Positions 27,334 to 36,230 of a stretch of 64,000 nt of DNA are shown piece by piece. A model generated the notes under the pieces. It was not told the DNA's origin. It did not search any database and saw only the letters and a program-made list of their open reading frames with translations. The DNA lies in NCBI RefSeq assembly GCF_002835805.1, contig NZ_PISE01000006.1, positions 17,233 to 81,232 on the forward strand. Reading direction: 5' to 3'. Position 1 is the stretch's first letter. The number at the start of each line of letters is the position of its first letter. The position numbers were made by a program, and so were the translations under genes. This DNA is from Niallia nealsonii (GTDB lineage Bacteria > Bacillota > Bacilli > Bacillales > Cytobacillaceae).

Positions 27334-27492
27334 TCTCAGATACGTCCCCCTCTTAATTTGCTTCACTATTTATTATCGCAAACCATTAATTTTTATGTTA
27401 TATCATTATATTAATATAAAATCGTTTTTTAAATAACCATTTTCCATCTTACCACATGATTTTAGATTATAACGTTTTTCTTTATTTCTCAA

Positions 27493-27531
27493 AAAACAAA
27501 AAACTGCATGCTCATATTTAAGCATGCAGTT
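27493..27531 (-). terminator. Terminator after fakA
   Basis: A perfect 11-bp stem AACTGCATGCT/AGCATGCAGTT (27521-27531 and 27502-27512) is followed on the minus strand by TTTTTGTTTTTT. It begins 13 bases past the fakA stop. Confidence 0.93.
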
Positions 27532-27543
27532 TACATAAATTAA

Positions 27544-29226
27544 TTATTCGATAGAAAAAATAAACGCATATAAAGGTTGATTTCCATCATGAATTTCTAC
27601 TTCAACATCAGAGAATTCTTCTTCTACAAAGGAAGCAAGTGCTGCTACATCTTCATCAGATGCATCTTCCCCTTTAATAATCGTTAAAATTTCTGCATCT
27701 TCATTTATCATCGAAGTTAATAATTTTTGTGCAGATTCAAGCTTTTTTTTGCTTTTTACAACAATCTTGCCATCTGCTATCCCCATAAAATCGCCTGTTT
27801 CAATAGCAAGGCCATCAATATTTGTATCCCTGACAGCATATGTTATCTGTCCTGTTTTTACATGTTCCATTGCGCTTGTCATGCTTTTTGTATTGGCATC
27901 CATTTTTGTTGCACTTGGATTAAACGCAAGAAGCGCCGCCATCCCTTGTGGCACCGTTTTAGAAGGGATTACAACGACATGATCGCCCAGTACATCAACT
28001 GCTTGTTCTGCTGCCATAATAATATTTTTATTATTTGGAAGAATAAACACTTTTTTTGCATGCACTTTTTGAATGGCATTGACAATATCCTCCGTACTTG
28101 GATTCATTGTTTGTCCACCTTCAATTACATAATGAGCACCGATGCTTTTAAACAGTTCTGCAATTCCTGAGCCCATTGAAACCGTTACGATTCCATATTC
28201 CTTTTGTTCCTTTGGAGCTGAATATGCTGCTGTTGCTTCTTTTTCTGCATTTTCCACTAATGTGCTGTGCTGTTCGCGCATATTTTCAATTTTCATTTTT
28301 ATCAGATTGCCGTATTTTTGGCCGTACGTTAATACTTCGCCAGGCACATTGGAGTGAATATGTATTTTCACCATTTCATCATCTGCAATTACTAAAAGAG
28401 AATCTCCATATGAACTTAAATCTTTTCTAAATTCTTCTTCAGAAAAAGGTTTATTTCCTAACTTTTCTTGTTCTAAACGAACCATAAACTCTGTGCAATA
28501 GCCAAATTCAATATCGTCTGTATTAATCACACTATGAACATTTTTATGATGCTCTGCATTAACAAGCTCATTCATGGAAACAACCGCTTTCACAGTATCA
28601 GGCAGTTTTTCCCCTTTAAGTTCTGCAAGAAATCCTTCGTACACAAACACAAGGCCTTGGCCTCCACTGTCTACTACTCCCACTTCTTTTAAAACAGGAA
28701 GCAAATCTGGAGTGCGATTTAACGATGCATTCGCTTCTTTTACCACTTCTTCCAATATCGTGATGATATCATCATGTTGTTCAGCTGCTTGAAGCCCTTT
28801 TTTTGCAGCGTCTTTTGCAACTGTTAAAATCGTTCCTTCAACAGGCTTCATTACTGCTTTATAAGCTGTTTCCACTCCAAATTGCAAGGCTTCAGCAAAA
28901 TCTTTGCCTGTAATGCTTTCCTTTTGTTCAATCGATTTAGAAAATCCACGGAACAATTGCGAAAGAATAACACCAGAATTCCCTCTTGCTCCCATTAACA
29001 AACCCTTTGATAAACTCAGCCCTACTTTACCTATATGTGATTGAATATTATTTTGAACTTCCTTAGCACCTGATGTCATCGATAAATTCATATTTGTCCC
29101 GGTATCTCCATCTGGTACTGGAAAAACATTTAACGCATCTACATATTTAGCATTAGAGGATAAATGGTTTGCTCCTTGGATAACCATTTCGGCAAATCTC
29201 TTTCCTTCTAAAACTGTAATCGACAC
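27544..29226 (-). CDS. fakA: Fatty acid kinase catalytic subunit FakA (YloV)
   Basis: FakA phosphorylates fatty acids held by FakB proteins so that they can enter phospholipids via PlsX/PlsY. The N-terminal DhaL ATP-binding domain (1-200) shows NVFPVPDGDTGTNMNLSM and GARGNSGVILSQLFRG; the rest is the DegV-like and linker region typical of YloV (560 residues). The frame is open to 29244 from a GTG, but a GTG at 29226 with AGGAGG 9 bases upstream is a better start (MSITVLEGKRF). It follows the Asp23-family gene; the pairing is conserved in Firmicutes. Confidence 0.95.
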   Translation of the reverse strand: MSITVLEGKRFAEMVIQGANHLSSNAKYVDALNVFPVPDGDTGTNMNLSMTSGAKEVQNNIQSHIGKVGLSLSKGLLMGARGNSGVILSQLFRGFSKSIEQKESITGKDFAEALQFGVETAYKAVMKPVEGTILTVAKDAAKKGLQAAEQHDDIITILEEVVKEANASLNRTPDLLPVLKEVGVVDSGGQGLVFVYEGFLAELKGEKLPDTVKAVVSMNELVNAEHHKNVHSVINTDDIEFGYCTEFMVRLEQEKLGNKPFSEEEFRKDLSSYGDSLLVIADDEMVKIHIHSNVPGEVLTYGQKYGNLIKMKIENMREQHSTLVENAEKEATAAYSAPKEQKEYGIVTVSMGSGIAELFKSIGAHYVIEGGQTMNPSTEDIVNAIQKVHAKKVFILPNNKNIIMAAEQAVDVLGDHVVVIPSKTVPQGMAALLAFNPSATKMDANTKSMTSAMEHVKTGQITYAVRDTNIDGLAIETGDFMGIADGKIVVKSKKKLESAQKLLTSMINEDAEILTIIKGEDASDEDVAALASFVEEEFSDVEVEIHDGNQPLYAFIFSIE

Positions 29227-29243
29227 TATTCGTTTCCTCCTCA

Positions 29244-29609
29244 CTACGGGTTCGTCACACGAACTCCCTGAACGTAAATATTAACCGAGTCAACGGCAAG
29301 TCCAACTGTTTTATTGAGTGTATATTTCACTTTTGATTGAACATTATGCGCAACTTCGGAAATTTTTGTTCCGTAACTTACAATAATATACATATCAATA
29401 TGTACCTCTTCTTCATTCTCTTTTCGAACAATTACCCCACGTGTGAAGTTTTCTTTGCGCAAAATATCCGTCAGACCATCTTTAATTTGATGCTTCGACG
29501 CCATTCCTACAATGCCGTAGCAGTCTACTGCTGCTCCTCCTGCAATTGTTGCAATAACTTCTGTTGAAATATCTATTTGCCCGAAATTTGTTTTTAGTTC
29601 GATGGACAT
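29244..29609 (-). CDS. yloU: Asp23/Gls24 family protein YloU
   Basis: A 121-residue Asp23/Gls24 (DUF322) family protein, soluble and acidic, with the family pattern VIATIAGGAAVDCYGIVGMA near residue 18 and a C-terminal strand VDSVNIYVQGVRV. Its stop lies 17 bases before the fakA start, so the two are cotranslated. YloU-FakA neighbours suggest a link to envelope or lipid control; no direct function is established to my knowledge. GGGGGAAG precedes its ATG. Confidence 0.92.
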   Translation of the reverse strand: MSIELKTNFGQIDISTEVIATIAGGAAVDCYGIVGMASKHQIKDGLTDILRKENFTRGVIVRKENEEEVHIDMYIIVSYGTKISEVAHNVQSKVKYTLNKTVGLAVDSVNIYVQGVRVTNP

Positions 29610-30065
29610 GAGTCTTCCCCCTTTGGAATTGCTCCTTGACTACTGACATTTTACTATAACATAATAATTTTTAAAAGCGATAGTTGAATTAGACTGTGAT
29701 TGCCCTCTATTTATTTGCCTTTTTGAAAGAAATCCCTTCCAAAGAGAAAACATTCGACAAGTTAAAGCGAAATCTTTAATAGGGCAAAGAGCTTCATTCC
29801 CCACCTGTTTTTAACTGAATCATCGCCTATCTATTCCTATTATATATGAAAAGCCGCATCTTATTTATAAGATACGCAAAAAAACAATGTCAAGGAAATT
29901 TTCTTGAAAGGTTTTATCACAACTATTGCATTCAAAGTAGTTGTATGATAAATTATTAAAGTATCTTTATGAGGATTATTTATGATTTTCTAAGGGATTA
30001 AAACGTTAACTAGGAATTTGGAAACTCTTTATTCAAGAGTTTTGGTTATAAGGAGGGAAATATAC
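29610..30065. other. Divergent gap between yloU and rpmB
   Basis: This 456-base gap separates yloU (minus) from rpmB (plus). It holds the rpmB promoter (29926-29954) and a probable AT-rich yloU promoter near 29640-29680 (TATAGT without a clear -35). A 7-bp inverted repeat TTGCCCT/AGGGCAA spans 29700-29787. I see no gene. Confidence 0.45.
29926..29954 (+). promoter_or_regulatory. Candidate rpmB promoter
   Basis: The plus strand has -35 TTGCAT (29926-29931), a 17-base spacer and -10 TAAATT (29949-29954), about 110 bases upstream of the rpmB ATG. Confidence 0.55.
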
Positions 30066-30254
30066 ATGCCACGTAAATGTGTTGTAACTGGTAAAAAAAC
30101 AACTACAGGTAATGCTCGTTCCCATGCCATGAATGCTAACAAGCGTACTTGGGGAGCAAACCTTCAAAAGGTTCGTATCTTAGTAGATGGAAAACCTAAA
30201 CGTGTTTGGGTTTCTGCTAGAGCACTTAAATCTGGTAAAGTAGAGCGCGTTTAA
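30066..30254 (+). CDS. rpmB: 50S ribosomal protein L28
   Basis: L28 is a small basic 50S protein. The start at 30066 ([20 protein letters not shown]) has AAGGAGG 9 bases upstream and gives 62 residues, the usual length. A frame start 16 codons earlier is not used. A single Cys (CVVTG) is left of the zinc ribbon seen in some L28 paralogues, so this is the zinc-independent-type form. It is one of only two secure plus-strand genes here, as in B. subtilis, and ends in a strong terminator. Confidence 0.97.
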   Translation: MPRKCVVTGKKTTTGNARSHAMNANKRTWGANLQKVRILVDGKPKRVWVSARALKSGKVERV

Positions 30255-30344
30255 TTAGCACGCTTTTCTCCTTATCCTTTAGTGTTTGTTAACATATGCT
30301 AAAGGAAACAAAAAAGGTGAAATTACTAAACTGGACAATAAATA

Positions 30345-30371
30345 AAAAAGGACATTTTTATGTCCTTTTTT
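30345..30371 (+). terminator. rpmB terminator
   Basis: A perfect 10-bp stem AAAAAGGACA/TGTCCTTTTT (30345-30354 and 30361-30370) is followed by T. It is flanked by A and T runs on both sides, so it may also end the spoVM transcript. Confidence 0.92.
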
Positions 30372-30498
30372 ATTTTGGCTAATTTTTAGGGCCTGCTAAA
30401 ATATGTTTTAAAAAGAGAAAAGAAAGAAGCTTCCTCTCCCCTTTATCGCCTCATCTTTTAAAGGTTGTACGTTCAAAAAAAGGCAAAAAACATTTGTT

Positions 30499-30579
30499 CT
30501 ATTCTTTTTTAAATGTTCCTAACATTGCGCGGACAAGTCCTCCTAAAAATTTTGGCAGTTTAATGGTATAAAATCTCAT
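30499..30579 (-). CDS. spoVM: Spore morphogenesis protein SpoVM
   Basis: SpoVM is a 26-residue amphipathic peptide that recognises the curved forespore membrane and anchors the SpoIVA coat base. The translation begins MRFYTIKLPKFLGGLVRAML and ends in a lysine-rich GTFKKE tail, differing from B. subtilis SpoVM at only a few conservative positions. The key Pro9 is present. GGAGGG lies 10 bases before the ATG. It is a standalone gene between thiN and rpmB, its B. subtilis position; a sigma-E promoter is expected, but I cannot find a clear match. Its presence is the best evidence for a spore former. Confidence 0.97.
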   Translation of the reverse strand: MRFYTIKLPKFLGGLVRAMLGTFKKE

Positions 30580-30668
30580 GAATACTGTCCCTCCTTAAAA
30601 GCGAATTAACCAGTAACACCATTTACATCCTATTCAAAACATGCAAAATAGTACTTGAATTTTTATTA

Positions 30669-31316
30669 TTAATCACGACTTCTTATTACCAATAATATGC
30701 CTTTAGCAAAAGAAAAAGTACCATATTCACTAATAAGTTCGTTGCTGATACAAAGTGCACTGCTGACAGAAAGATATTTATCCTTCAAAGGATATTTAAA
30801 GCCTTCTAAAGTTAAACCTACAGTCTCTTCACTATAGGGAAAGAAGGAGATATATGGATATATTTCCTCTCTTTCTATTATATGTACACCACTTGTTGCA
30901 ATATGAACTTTATTTTTATCATCGATTAACTCAATATGAATCTGCTCATTTCTAAGCAGTTCTTTTAATAACAGCTGAATGTTTGCGATTGTGTGATCAA
31001 GTCGTCCACCTGTCGCTCCAAAGATACCTATTCTTTTTGGTTGCTGTTTTATAGACCAATTTAGTGCCAGTTCCATATCTGTTTCATCTTTTTCTGGTTT
31101 AAATTTTTTTATAGTTGCAGAATGCTCACAAATTGTCTCCCACTCTTCCTCACTTACAGAATCGAAATCCCCGAAAGCTGCCTCCACAGGAATAGATCGG
31201 TTGATTAAATAAAGCACCCCTTTATCAACCCCAACCCAGATGCACTCCTCTTTTGTATATCGGACAAGATCTGGCACATATTGTTCTGGTCCACCTGCCA
31301 TAATATATATATCCAT
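30669..31316 (-). CDS. thiN: Thiamine diphosphokinase ThiN
   Basis: ThiN (YloS) transfers pyrophosphate from ATP to thiamine, making TPP. Family motifs: MDIYIMAGGPEQYVPDL at the start, GDFDSVSEEEW (about 54-64), KDETDMELALNW and GATGGRLDHTIANIQLL (about 98-114). The start at 31316 gives 215 residues; the frame extends 11 codons upstream without a better site. In B. subtilis rpe lies directly upstream of thiN; here there is only a terminator and a short gap after rsgA, so thiN has its own start of transcription. Confidence 0.95.
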   Translation of the reverse strand: MDIYIMAGGPEQYVPDLVRYTKEECIWVGVDKGVLYLINRSIPVEAAFGDFDSVSEEEWETICEHSATIKKFKPEKDETDMELALNWSIKQQPKRIGIFGATGGRLDHTIANIQLLLKELLRNEQIHIELIDDKNKVHIATSGVHIIEREEIYPYISFFPYSEETVGLTLEGFKYPLKDKYLSVSSALCISNELISEYGTFSFAKGILLVIRSRD

Positions 31317-31385
31317 TTTTCCCCTATCCTTCCTTTCAATCCCACGCATTCTATTGCTCTATATTAGCTTTTTTATCTGATAATG

Positions 31386-31417
31386 TAAAAAAAAGCATGG
31401 GATAAATCCCCCATGCT
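31386..31417 (-). terminator. Terminator after rsgA
   Basis: A perfect 8-bp stem AGCATGGG/CCCATGCT (31410-31417 and 31394-31401) is followed on the minus strand by eight T. It lies about 80 bases past rsgA and ends the def-to-rsgA operon. Confidence 0.92.
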
Positions 31418-31497
31418 CAAAAGAAGACTTCCTTCTATCAACCATCTATGCTTCATGAATATGTGTCAATCGCAACCTAAATATTAGGAAAAAAATC

Positions 31498-32382
31498 TTA
31501 ATATTTAGGTTTTCGATCCTTTATTTCTTGAATAAATTCTGTATAGTGTTCATATCGATAAGCTGGAATTTTAAAAGCTGCCACTTCTTCTTTTACCTTG
31601 CATTTCGGTTCAGATAAATGAAGACAGCCTCTAAATTTACAGTCTTCACTCGCTTTTTGAATTTCTGGAAAACAATAATTTAAATCTTCCAGCTCTATAT
31701 CGGTAAATTCTAAGGAGCTGAACCCTGGGGTATCCGCCACTAAACCATTATCGATTGTTATAAGCTCTACATGTCTTGTCGTATGCTTTCCTCTGCCTAG
31801 ATGTGTCGATATTTCATCTGTTTTTAATGCTAAATCTGGACGAATAGCATTTAGTAAAGAGGACTTCCCAACACCTGATTGCCCTGCAAAAACGGATATT
31901 TTTCCTGCTAGAAAAGGAGCTAAATCATGGATTCCTTCATCTGTTTCCGATGATGTAAGGATAACAGGGTAGCCAACTTTTTGGTAATGATCGGCGTATT
32001 CCTCCATCTTTTTTCCTTCTTCTTTTGTTGCTAAATCCATTTTTGTTATACAGATAATCGGTTCAATATGATTAAATTCCACCAGCACAAGAAATCGGTC
32101 TAAAAGAGCAGTGCTAAAACTTGGCTCTACACTAGAAAACACGAGAATGGCCTGGTCCACATTGGCAACAGGAGGGCGCACCAATTCATTTTTTCGTTGT
32201 TTCACTTCTAAAATATAGCCATCTGTTTCGTTTTCCGCTTGAAAAACTACCTCATCTCCTACAAGGGGAGTAATTTTTTTTTTACGAAATACACCACGGC
32301 CTCGGCATTGTGTCACAATTCCATCTTCATCTAATACATAATAAAAACCACTTAATGCTTTAACGATTTTGCCTTCTGGCAT
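31498..32382 (-). CDS. rsgA: Ribosome small subunit GTPase RsgA (CpgA)
   Basis: RsgA helps late 30S assembly. OB-fold at the N-terminus (about 1-65), then a circularly permuted GTPase: G4 CITKMDLA (about 115-122), G1 GQSGVGKSSLLNAI (about 168) and G3 DTPGFSS (about 216). The C-terminal zinc site CKFRGCLHLSEPKC (about 252-265) matches C-x4-C-x-H-x5-C. 294 residues. In B. subtilis CpgA is phosphorylated by PrkC, whose gene lies 13 bases upstream here. It ends the operon. Confidence 0.97.
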   Translation of the reverse strand: MPEGKIVKALSGFYYVLDEDGIVTQCRGRGVFRKKKITPLVGDEVVFQAENETDGYILEVKQRKNELVRPPVANVDQAILVFSSVEPSFSTALLDRFLVLVEFNHIEPIICITKMDLATKEEGKKMEEYADHYQKVGYPVILTSSETDEGIHDLAPFLAGKISVFAGQSGVGKSSLLNAIRPDLALKTDEISTHLGRGKHTTRHVELITIDNGLVADTPGFSSLEFTDIELEDLNYCFPEIQKASEDCKFRGCLHLSEPKCKVKEEVAAFKIPAYRYEHYTEFIQEIKDRKPKY

Positions 32383-32395
32383 GCTTTAACTCTCC

Positions 32396-34378
32396 TTAAT
32401 CTGGATATGGCACTACTTGATCAATAATAACGCTTTTATCACGAATAATTTTATAACCTGCTTTTTCTCCTTTTGCTATTCGCAAAGTTAACGTTTTTTT
32501 CGTTGTTTCCGTTATCGTCAATGTTTCATACGGTTCTGTCATGCTATTATCTAAATCTTGTACATAAATTAATACTTCTTGGGGTTCTCCCTCGACTAAC
32601 GGCTCATAGGGAATTGTAATCTCTTCGGTTACCTCTTTAGTTGGAATCTCTTTTGCACCTTTTGAAATAACGACATCCAGAGTCGAGCCTACTCTTATAT
32701 TTGTATCCGCAGCTGGCGATTGCGAAATCACTAGTCCTTCGCCGACCGTGTCGCTGTATTCTTCCGTAAAGTTTACTACAATCCCATTCGAACTAGCGTA
32801 TTCAGTCACACCTTTTTTATTATATCCGGTTAAATCCTGCAAGGAGATAAGTTCAGCACCTTTGCTAACGGTAAACTCTAATTCAGCATCTTCTGGCACC
32901 ACTTCTTGTCCGCTAGTTAGATTTTGAGCAATAATGGTTCCTGAGGGTTCATTTTCATCGAACTGTTCGATTTTATCGATGTTTTTAAACCCTTCTTTCG
33001 TCAGCTGTTCCAAAACATCTTCATATTGTTTTCCAACATAATTATCCAACTCAAACTTTTCTTTTCCTAAACTTTCATAAAGATCAATTTCAGCGCCTTC
33101 TTTCGCTTTTCTTCCTGCCTTAGGGCTTGTGCGAATAATCAATCCGGCGTCCACTTCCTCATCGTTTAACGGAAGCGTTTTGCCAATTACAAAACCTGCT
33201 GACTCTAATGATTTAACAGCATCTTCTACTTCCGCGCCGCTTACATCTGGAATGGTCACATCTTTAGGGAGCAACAGTCCTGGAAGAACCGTAATTATAA
33301 GCACTCCCACTAATAAAAGGGTAAAAAAAACAGACAATAATACAACCGTCAGCTTTTTTCCATCTTTCTTTTTCTTTTTGGGAGCAGCTTGCTTTTTTTC
33401 TTGTCCTTCTTGTTTGTTACCTTGAAGTTTTTTTTCTTCTTTGCCATGAACAATGGTTTCTTCCAAATTTTGATAAGGTATGTCATTTGTTATAATTGGG
33501 ATCGCTTTTGTTGCTTCTTCATCAATTGGCTCCACGAATTTTTTTTCGTTTCCTCTTTCCGGATTAAGTGCAGTCCTTAAATCCGCTTCCATTTCTTCTA
33601 CACTCGCATAACGATGAAATGGATCTTTTGCTGTAGCTTTTAATACAATATTTTCAACAGATTGAGGAATTGTTTCATTCCACCGTCTTACACTTGGTGT
33701 TTCTGACTGCAAATGTTTTAGAGCAATAGACACAGCTGATTCTCCTGAAAACGGCAATCTTCCTGTCAACAGTTCAAACATAACAATTCCAAGGGAATAA
33801 ATATCAGACTTTTTATTGGCCATTCCTCCTCGGGCTTGCTCTGGAGATAGATAATGAACAGAACCGAGAACAGAATTTGTCTGTGTAATACTTGTTGCAC
33901 TTAAAGCCATCGCAATGCCAAAATCAGTAATTTTTACATTTCCCTGTTTATCAACCAAAATATTATGGGGCTTAATATCCCGATGAACAATGCTATTTTG
34001 ATGAGCATGGGTTATGGCAGAAGTTAACTGTTTCATCATTTCAATTGCTGTTTCAACAGGTACAGGGGAGTGTTTTTGTATGTATTGTTTTAATGTGTAG
34101 CCTTCCACATATTCCATCACAATATAATAGATGGAACCTTCTTCCCCCACATCATAAATAGTGACAATATTAGGATGGGTTAAACTTGTAGCAGATTGCG
34201 CTTCTCTATGAAAACGTCTAATAAATTCTTCATCGTTTACAAAATCTAGACGAAGCATTTTTACAGCAACATCCCTATCTAAAATCATATCATGAGCCAG
34301 ATAGACATTTGCCATTCCACCGCCGCCAATCATATCCATTACTTTATAGCGGCCGTTTATTCTTTTGCCAACCATCAT
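32396..34378 (-). CDS. prkC: Ser/Thr protein kinase PrkC with PASTA repeats
   Basis: PrkC is a membrane kinase that senses muropeptides or lipid II outside and phosphorylates translation and wall proteins inside; in B. subtilis it triggers germination. Kinase domain (about 10-270): GGGGMANVYLAHD, AVKML (Lys), catalytic loop HRDIKPHNILVD, DFGIA and SPEQARGG. A Lys-rich linker leads to one membrane helix (about 345-368), then three PASTA repeats (about 370-570) and an extra Ig-like C-terminal domain. 660 residues. It overlaps prpC by 4 bases (ATGA). Confidence 0.97.
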   Translation of the reverse strand: MMVGKRINGRYKVMDMIGGGGMANVYLAHDMILDRDVAVKMLRLDFVNDEEFIRRFHREAQSATSLTHPNIVTIYDVGEEGSIYYIVMEYVEGYTLKQYIQKHSPVPVETAIEMMKQLTSAITHAHQNSIVHRDIKPHNILVDKQGNVKITDFGIAMALSATSITQTNSVLGSVHYLSPEQARGGMANKKSDIYSLGIVMFELLTGRLPFSGESAVSIALKHLQSETPSVRRWNETIPQSVENIVLKATAKDPFHRYASVEEMEADLRTALNPERGNEKKFVEPIDEEATKAIPIITNDIPYQNLEETIVHGKEEKKLQGNKQEGQEKKQAAPKKKKKDGKKLTVVLLSVFFTLLLVGVLIITVLPGLLLPKDVTIPDVSGAEVEDAVKSLESAGFVIGKTLPLNDEEVDAGLIIRTSPKAGRKAKEGAEIDLYESLGKEKFELDNYVGKQYEDVLEQLTKEGFKNIDKIEQFDENEPSGTIIAQNLTSGQEVVPEDAELEFTVSKGAELISLQDLTGYNKKGVTEYASSNGIVVNFTEEYSDTVGEGLVISQSPAADTNIRVGSTLDVVISKGAKEIPTKEVTEEITIPYEPLVEGEPQEVLIYVQDLDNSMTEPYETLTITETTKKTLTLRIAKGEKAGYKIIRDKSVIIDQVVPYPD

Positions 34379-35133
34379 GGTGCTTCACCTGCTTGATGGG
34401 CATCCAAATGCTCTAAGATAATAACTGTAATATTATCTTCTCCGCCACTGTCATTGGCTGACTGCACAAGCATAGACGCTTTTTCATCAAGGGAAGCTTC
34501 TTTTTGTAGAACGGTCATTAATTCGACTTCTGACACTTTATTCGATAAGCCATCAGAGCAGATTAAAATAACATCTCCTTCTTCAAACATAATCGTCATA
34601 ATATCTACATTTAACTTTTCATCCGTTCCTAAAGCCCTAAGAACAACATTTTTCCTTGGATGATGTTCTGCATCTTCTTTTGATATTTCTCCCATTCTCA
34701 CTAATTCATTTACTAATGAATGATCCTCTGTTATTTGTTTAAAACCATCTTCATTGTAAAGGTAGCAGCGGCTGTCGCCAACATGTGCAATAGTAGAAAA
34801 ATTCTCCGTGCATATACAAGCTATAACGGTCGTGCCCATTCCGTCGCATTCAGGATGGTTTAAAGCATATTGATAAACATATTGATTCACTTCCAGGATT
34901 TTTGCTTTCAGCCAATTCTCTGCATCGTCTGCTGTCTCAATTTCATCATTAGCCAACCAAAACTCTGATAATTTATCAACCGTTAAACGGCTTGCAACAT
35001 CACCAGCACGGTGCCCGCCCATGCCATCTGCTACGATGGCAAGGCGTTGGCCGTTTTGGTTAAAGCATATTGTTCCATTGTCTTCATTATGCTGGCGTAC
35101 TTTTCCTTTATCTGTTTTAAACACTTGTTTCAA
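34375..35133 (-). CDS. prpC: PP2C-type protein phosphatase PrpC
   Basis: PrpC removes phosphates from PrkC and its targets. Metal-binding PP2C motifs: VADGMGGHRAGDVAS (about 34-48), GMGTTVIAC, VGDSRCYLYN (about 114) and the final DNITVIILEH with its metal Asp. Length 252 aa is normal. Overlap with prkC (4 bases) and the 6-base gap after rlmN show tight cotranslation. Confidence 0.97.
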   Translation of the reverse strand: MKQVFKTDKGKVRQHNEDNGTICFNQNGQRLAIVADGMGGHRAGDVASRLTVDKLSEFWLANDEIETADDAENWLKAKILEVNQYVYQYALNHPECDGMGTTVIACICTENFSTIAHVGDSRCYLYNEDGFKQITEDHSLVNELVRMGEISKEDAEHHPRKNVVLRALGTDEKLNVDIMTIMFEEGDVILICSDGLSNKVSEVELMTVLQKEASLDEKASMLVQSANDSGGEDNITVIILEHLDAHQAGEAP

Positions 35134-35139
35134 AACTTG

Positions 35140-36228
35140 TCACCTCGTCTCTTCTTGTCTCTCCTTAGCACGAAGCTGGCCACAAGCAGCATCAATATCG
35201 GAGCCTTGCTCTCTGCGAATGGTTACATTTACACCATGGTTTTTTAATGTTTTTTCAAATAAGAAGATTTGATCTTTTGGTGTGCGAACATAGTCTCTTT
35301 CTGGTACATAGTTTACTGGAATTAAGTTAACATGGCATTTAATGCCTTTTACCAGTTTAGCCAATTCTTCCGCATGTTCTACTTGGTCATTTACATTTCC
35401 GAATAAACCATATTCAAAACTTACACGGCGACCTGTTTTTTCTACATAATAGCGGATTGCTTCCATTAATTGAGGCAGTTTATATGCTCTATTAATTGGC
35501 ATTAATCTGCTTCTTAATTCTGTATTTGGAGCATGTAGGGACACAGCAAAATTAATTTGCATATTTTGATCGGCAAATTCATAAATTTTTGGAACAATTC
35601 CGCTTGTAGAAACAGTAATATGTCTTGCTCCAATATTTAACGCCTGGTCATGATTGATAATTTTTAAGAAACTTAACATATTATTGAAATTATCGAAGGG
35701 CTCTCCTATTCCCATAATAACAACAGAGCTGACACGCTCATCTGTTTGATCAAGAGCTTGTTGTACTTTTACGACCTGTGCAACAATTTCTCCTGCTTCT
35801 AAATTTCTTTTTAATCCGCCAAGAGTAGAAGCACAGAATGTACAGCCAATTCTACAGCCTACTTGTGTTGTTACACATACAGAATTGCCATACTCATGTC
35901 TCATTAAAACTGTTTCGATTGAATATCCATCATGAAGTTCAAATAAAAATTTAATCGTGCCATCACTTGAAGTTTGTTCAATAATTGTTTTTAATGTCGT
36001 AATCGTAAAGTTATCTGCCAATAATTGACGTAAACTTTTCGACAGATTGGACATGTCTTCAAAAGACGTTACTCTTTGTTTATATAACCATTCAAATATT
36101 TGATCTGCTCTAAATGCTTTTTCGTTGTTTTCTTTTAACCATGTTTTTAATTCATCTAATTGCAAAGAATAAATAGACGGCAATGTCTCAATTGCTGCTT
36201 CTTTCTTCGATGTTCTTACTTGTTCCAT
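35140..36228 (-). CDS. rlmN: 23S rRNA/tRNA m2A methyltransferase RlmN
   Basis: RlmN is a radical SAM enzyme that methylates C2 of A2503 in 23S rRNA and A37 in some tRNAs. The radical SAM Cys motif is [14 protein letters not shown] (C-x3-C-x2-C, about 124-131) and the methyl-carrying Cys is in [10 protein letters not shown] near the C-terminus. [12 protein letters not shown] is the SAM-binding segment. 362 residues. It begins 2 bases past the rsmB stop in the def-rsgA operon. Confidence 0.97.
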   Translation of the reverse strand: MEQVRTSKKEAAIETLPSIYSLQLDELKTWLKENNEKAFRADQIFEWLYKQRVTSFEDMSNLSKSLRQLLADNFTITTLKTIIEQTSSDGTIKFLFELHDGYSIETVLMRHEYGNSVCVTTQVGCRIGCTFCASTLGGLKRNLEAGEIVAQVVKVQQALDQTDERVSSVVIMGIGEPFDNFNNMLSFLKIINHDQALNIGARHITVSTSGIVPKIYEFADQNMQINFAVSLHAPNTELRSRLMPINRAYKLPQLMEAIRYYVEKTGRRVSFEYGLFGNVNDQVEHAEELAKLVKGIKCHVNLIPVNYVPERDYVRTPKDQIFLFEKTLKNHGVNVTIRREQGSDIDAACGQLRAKERQEETR

Positions 36229-36230
36229 TT

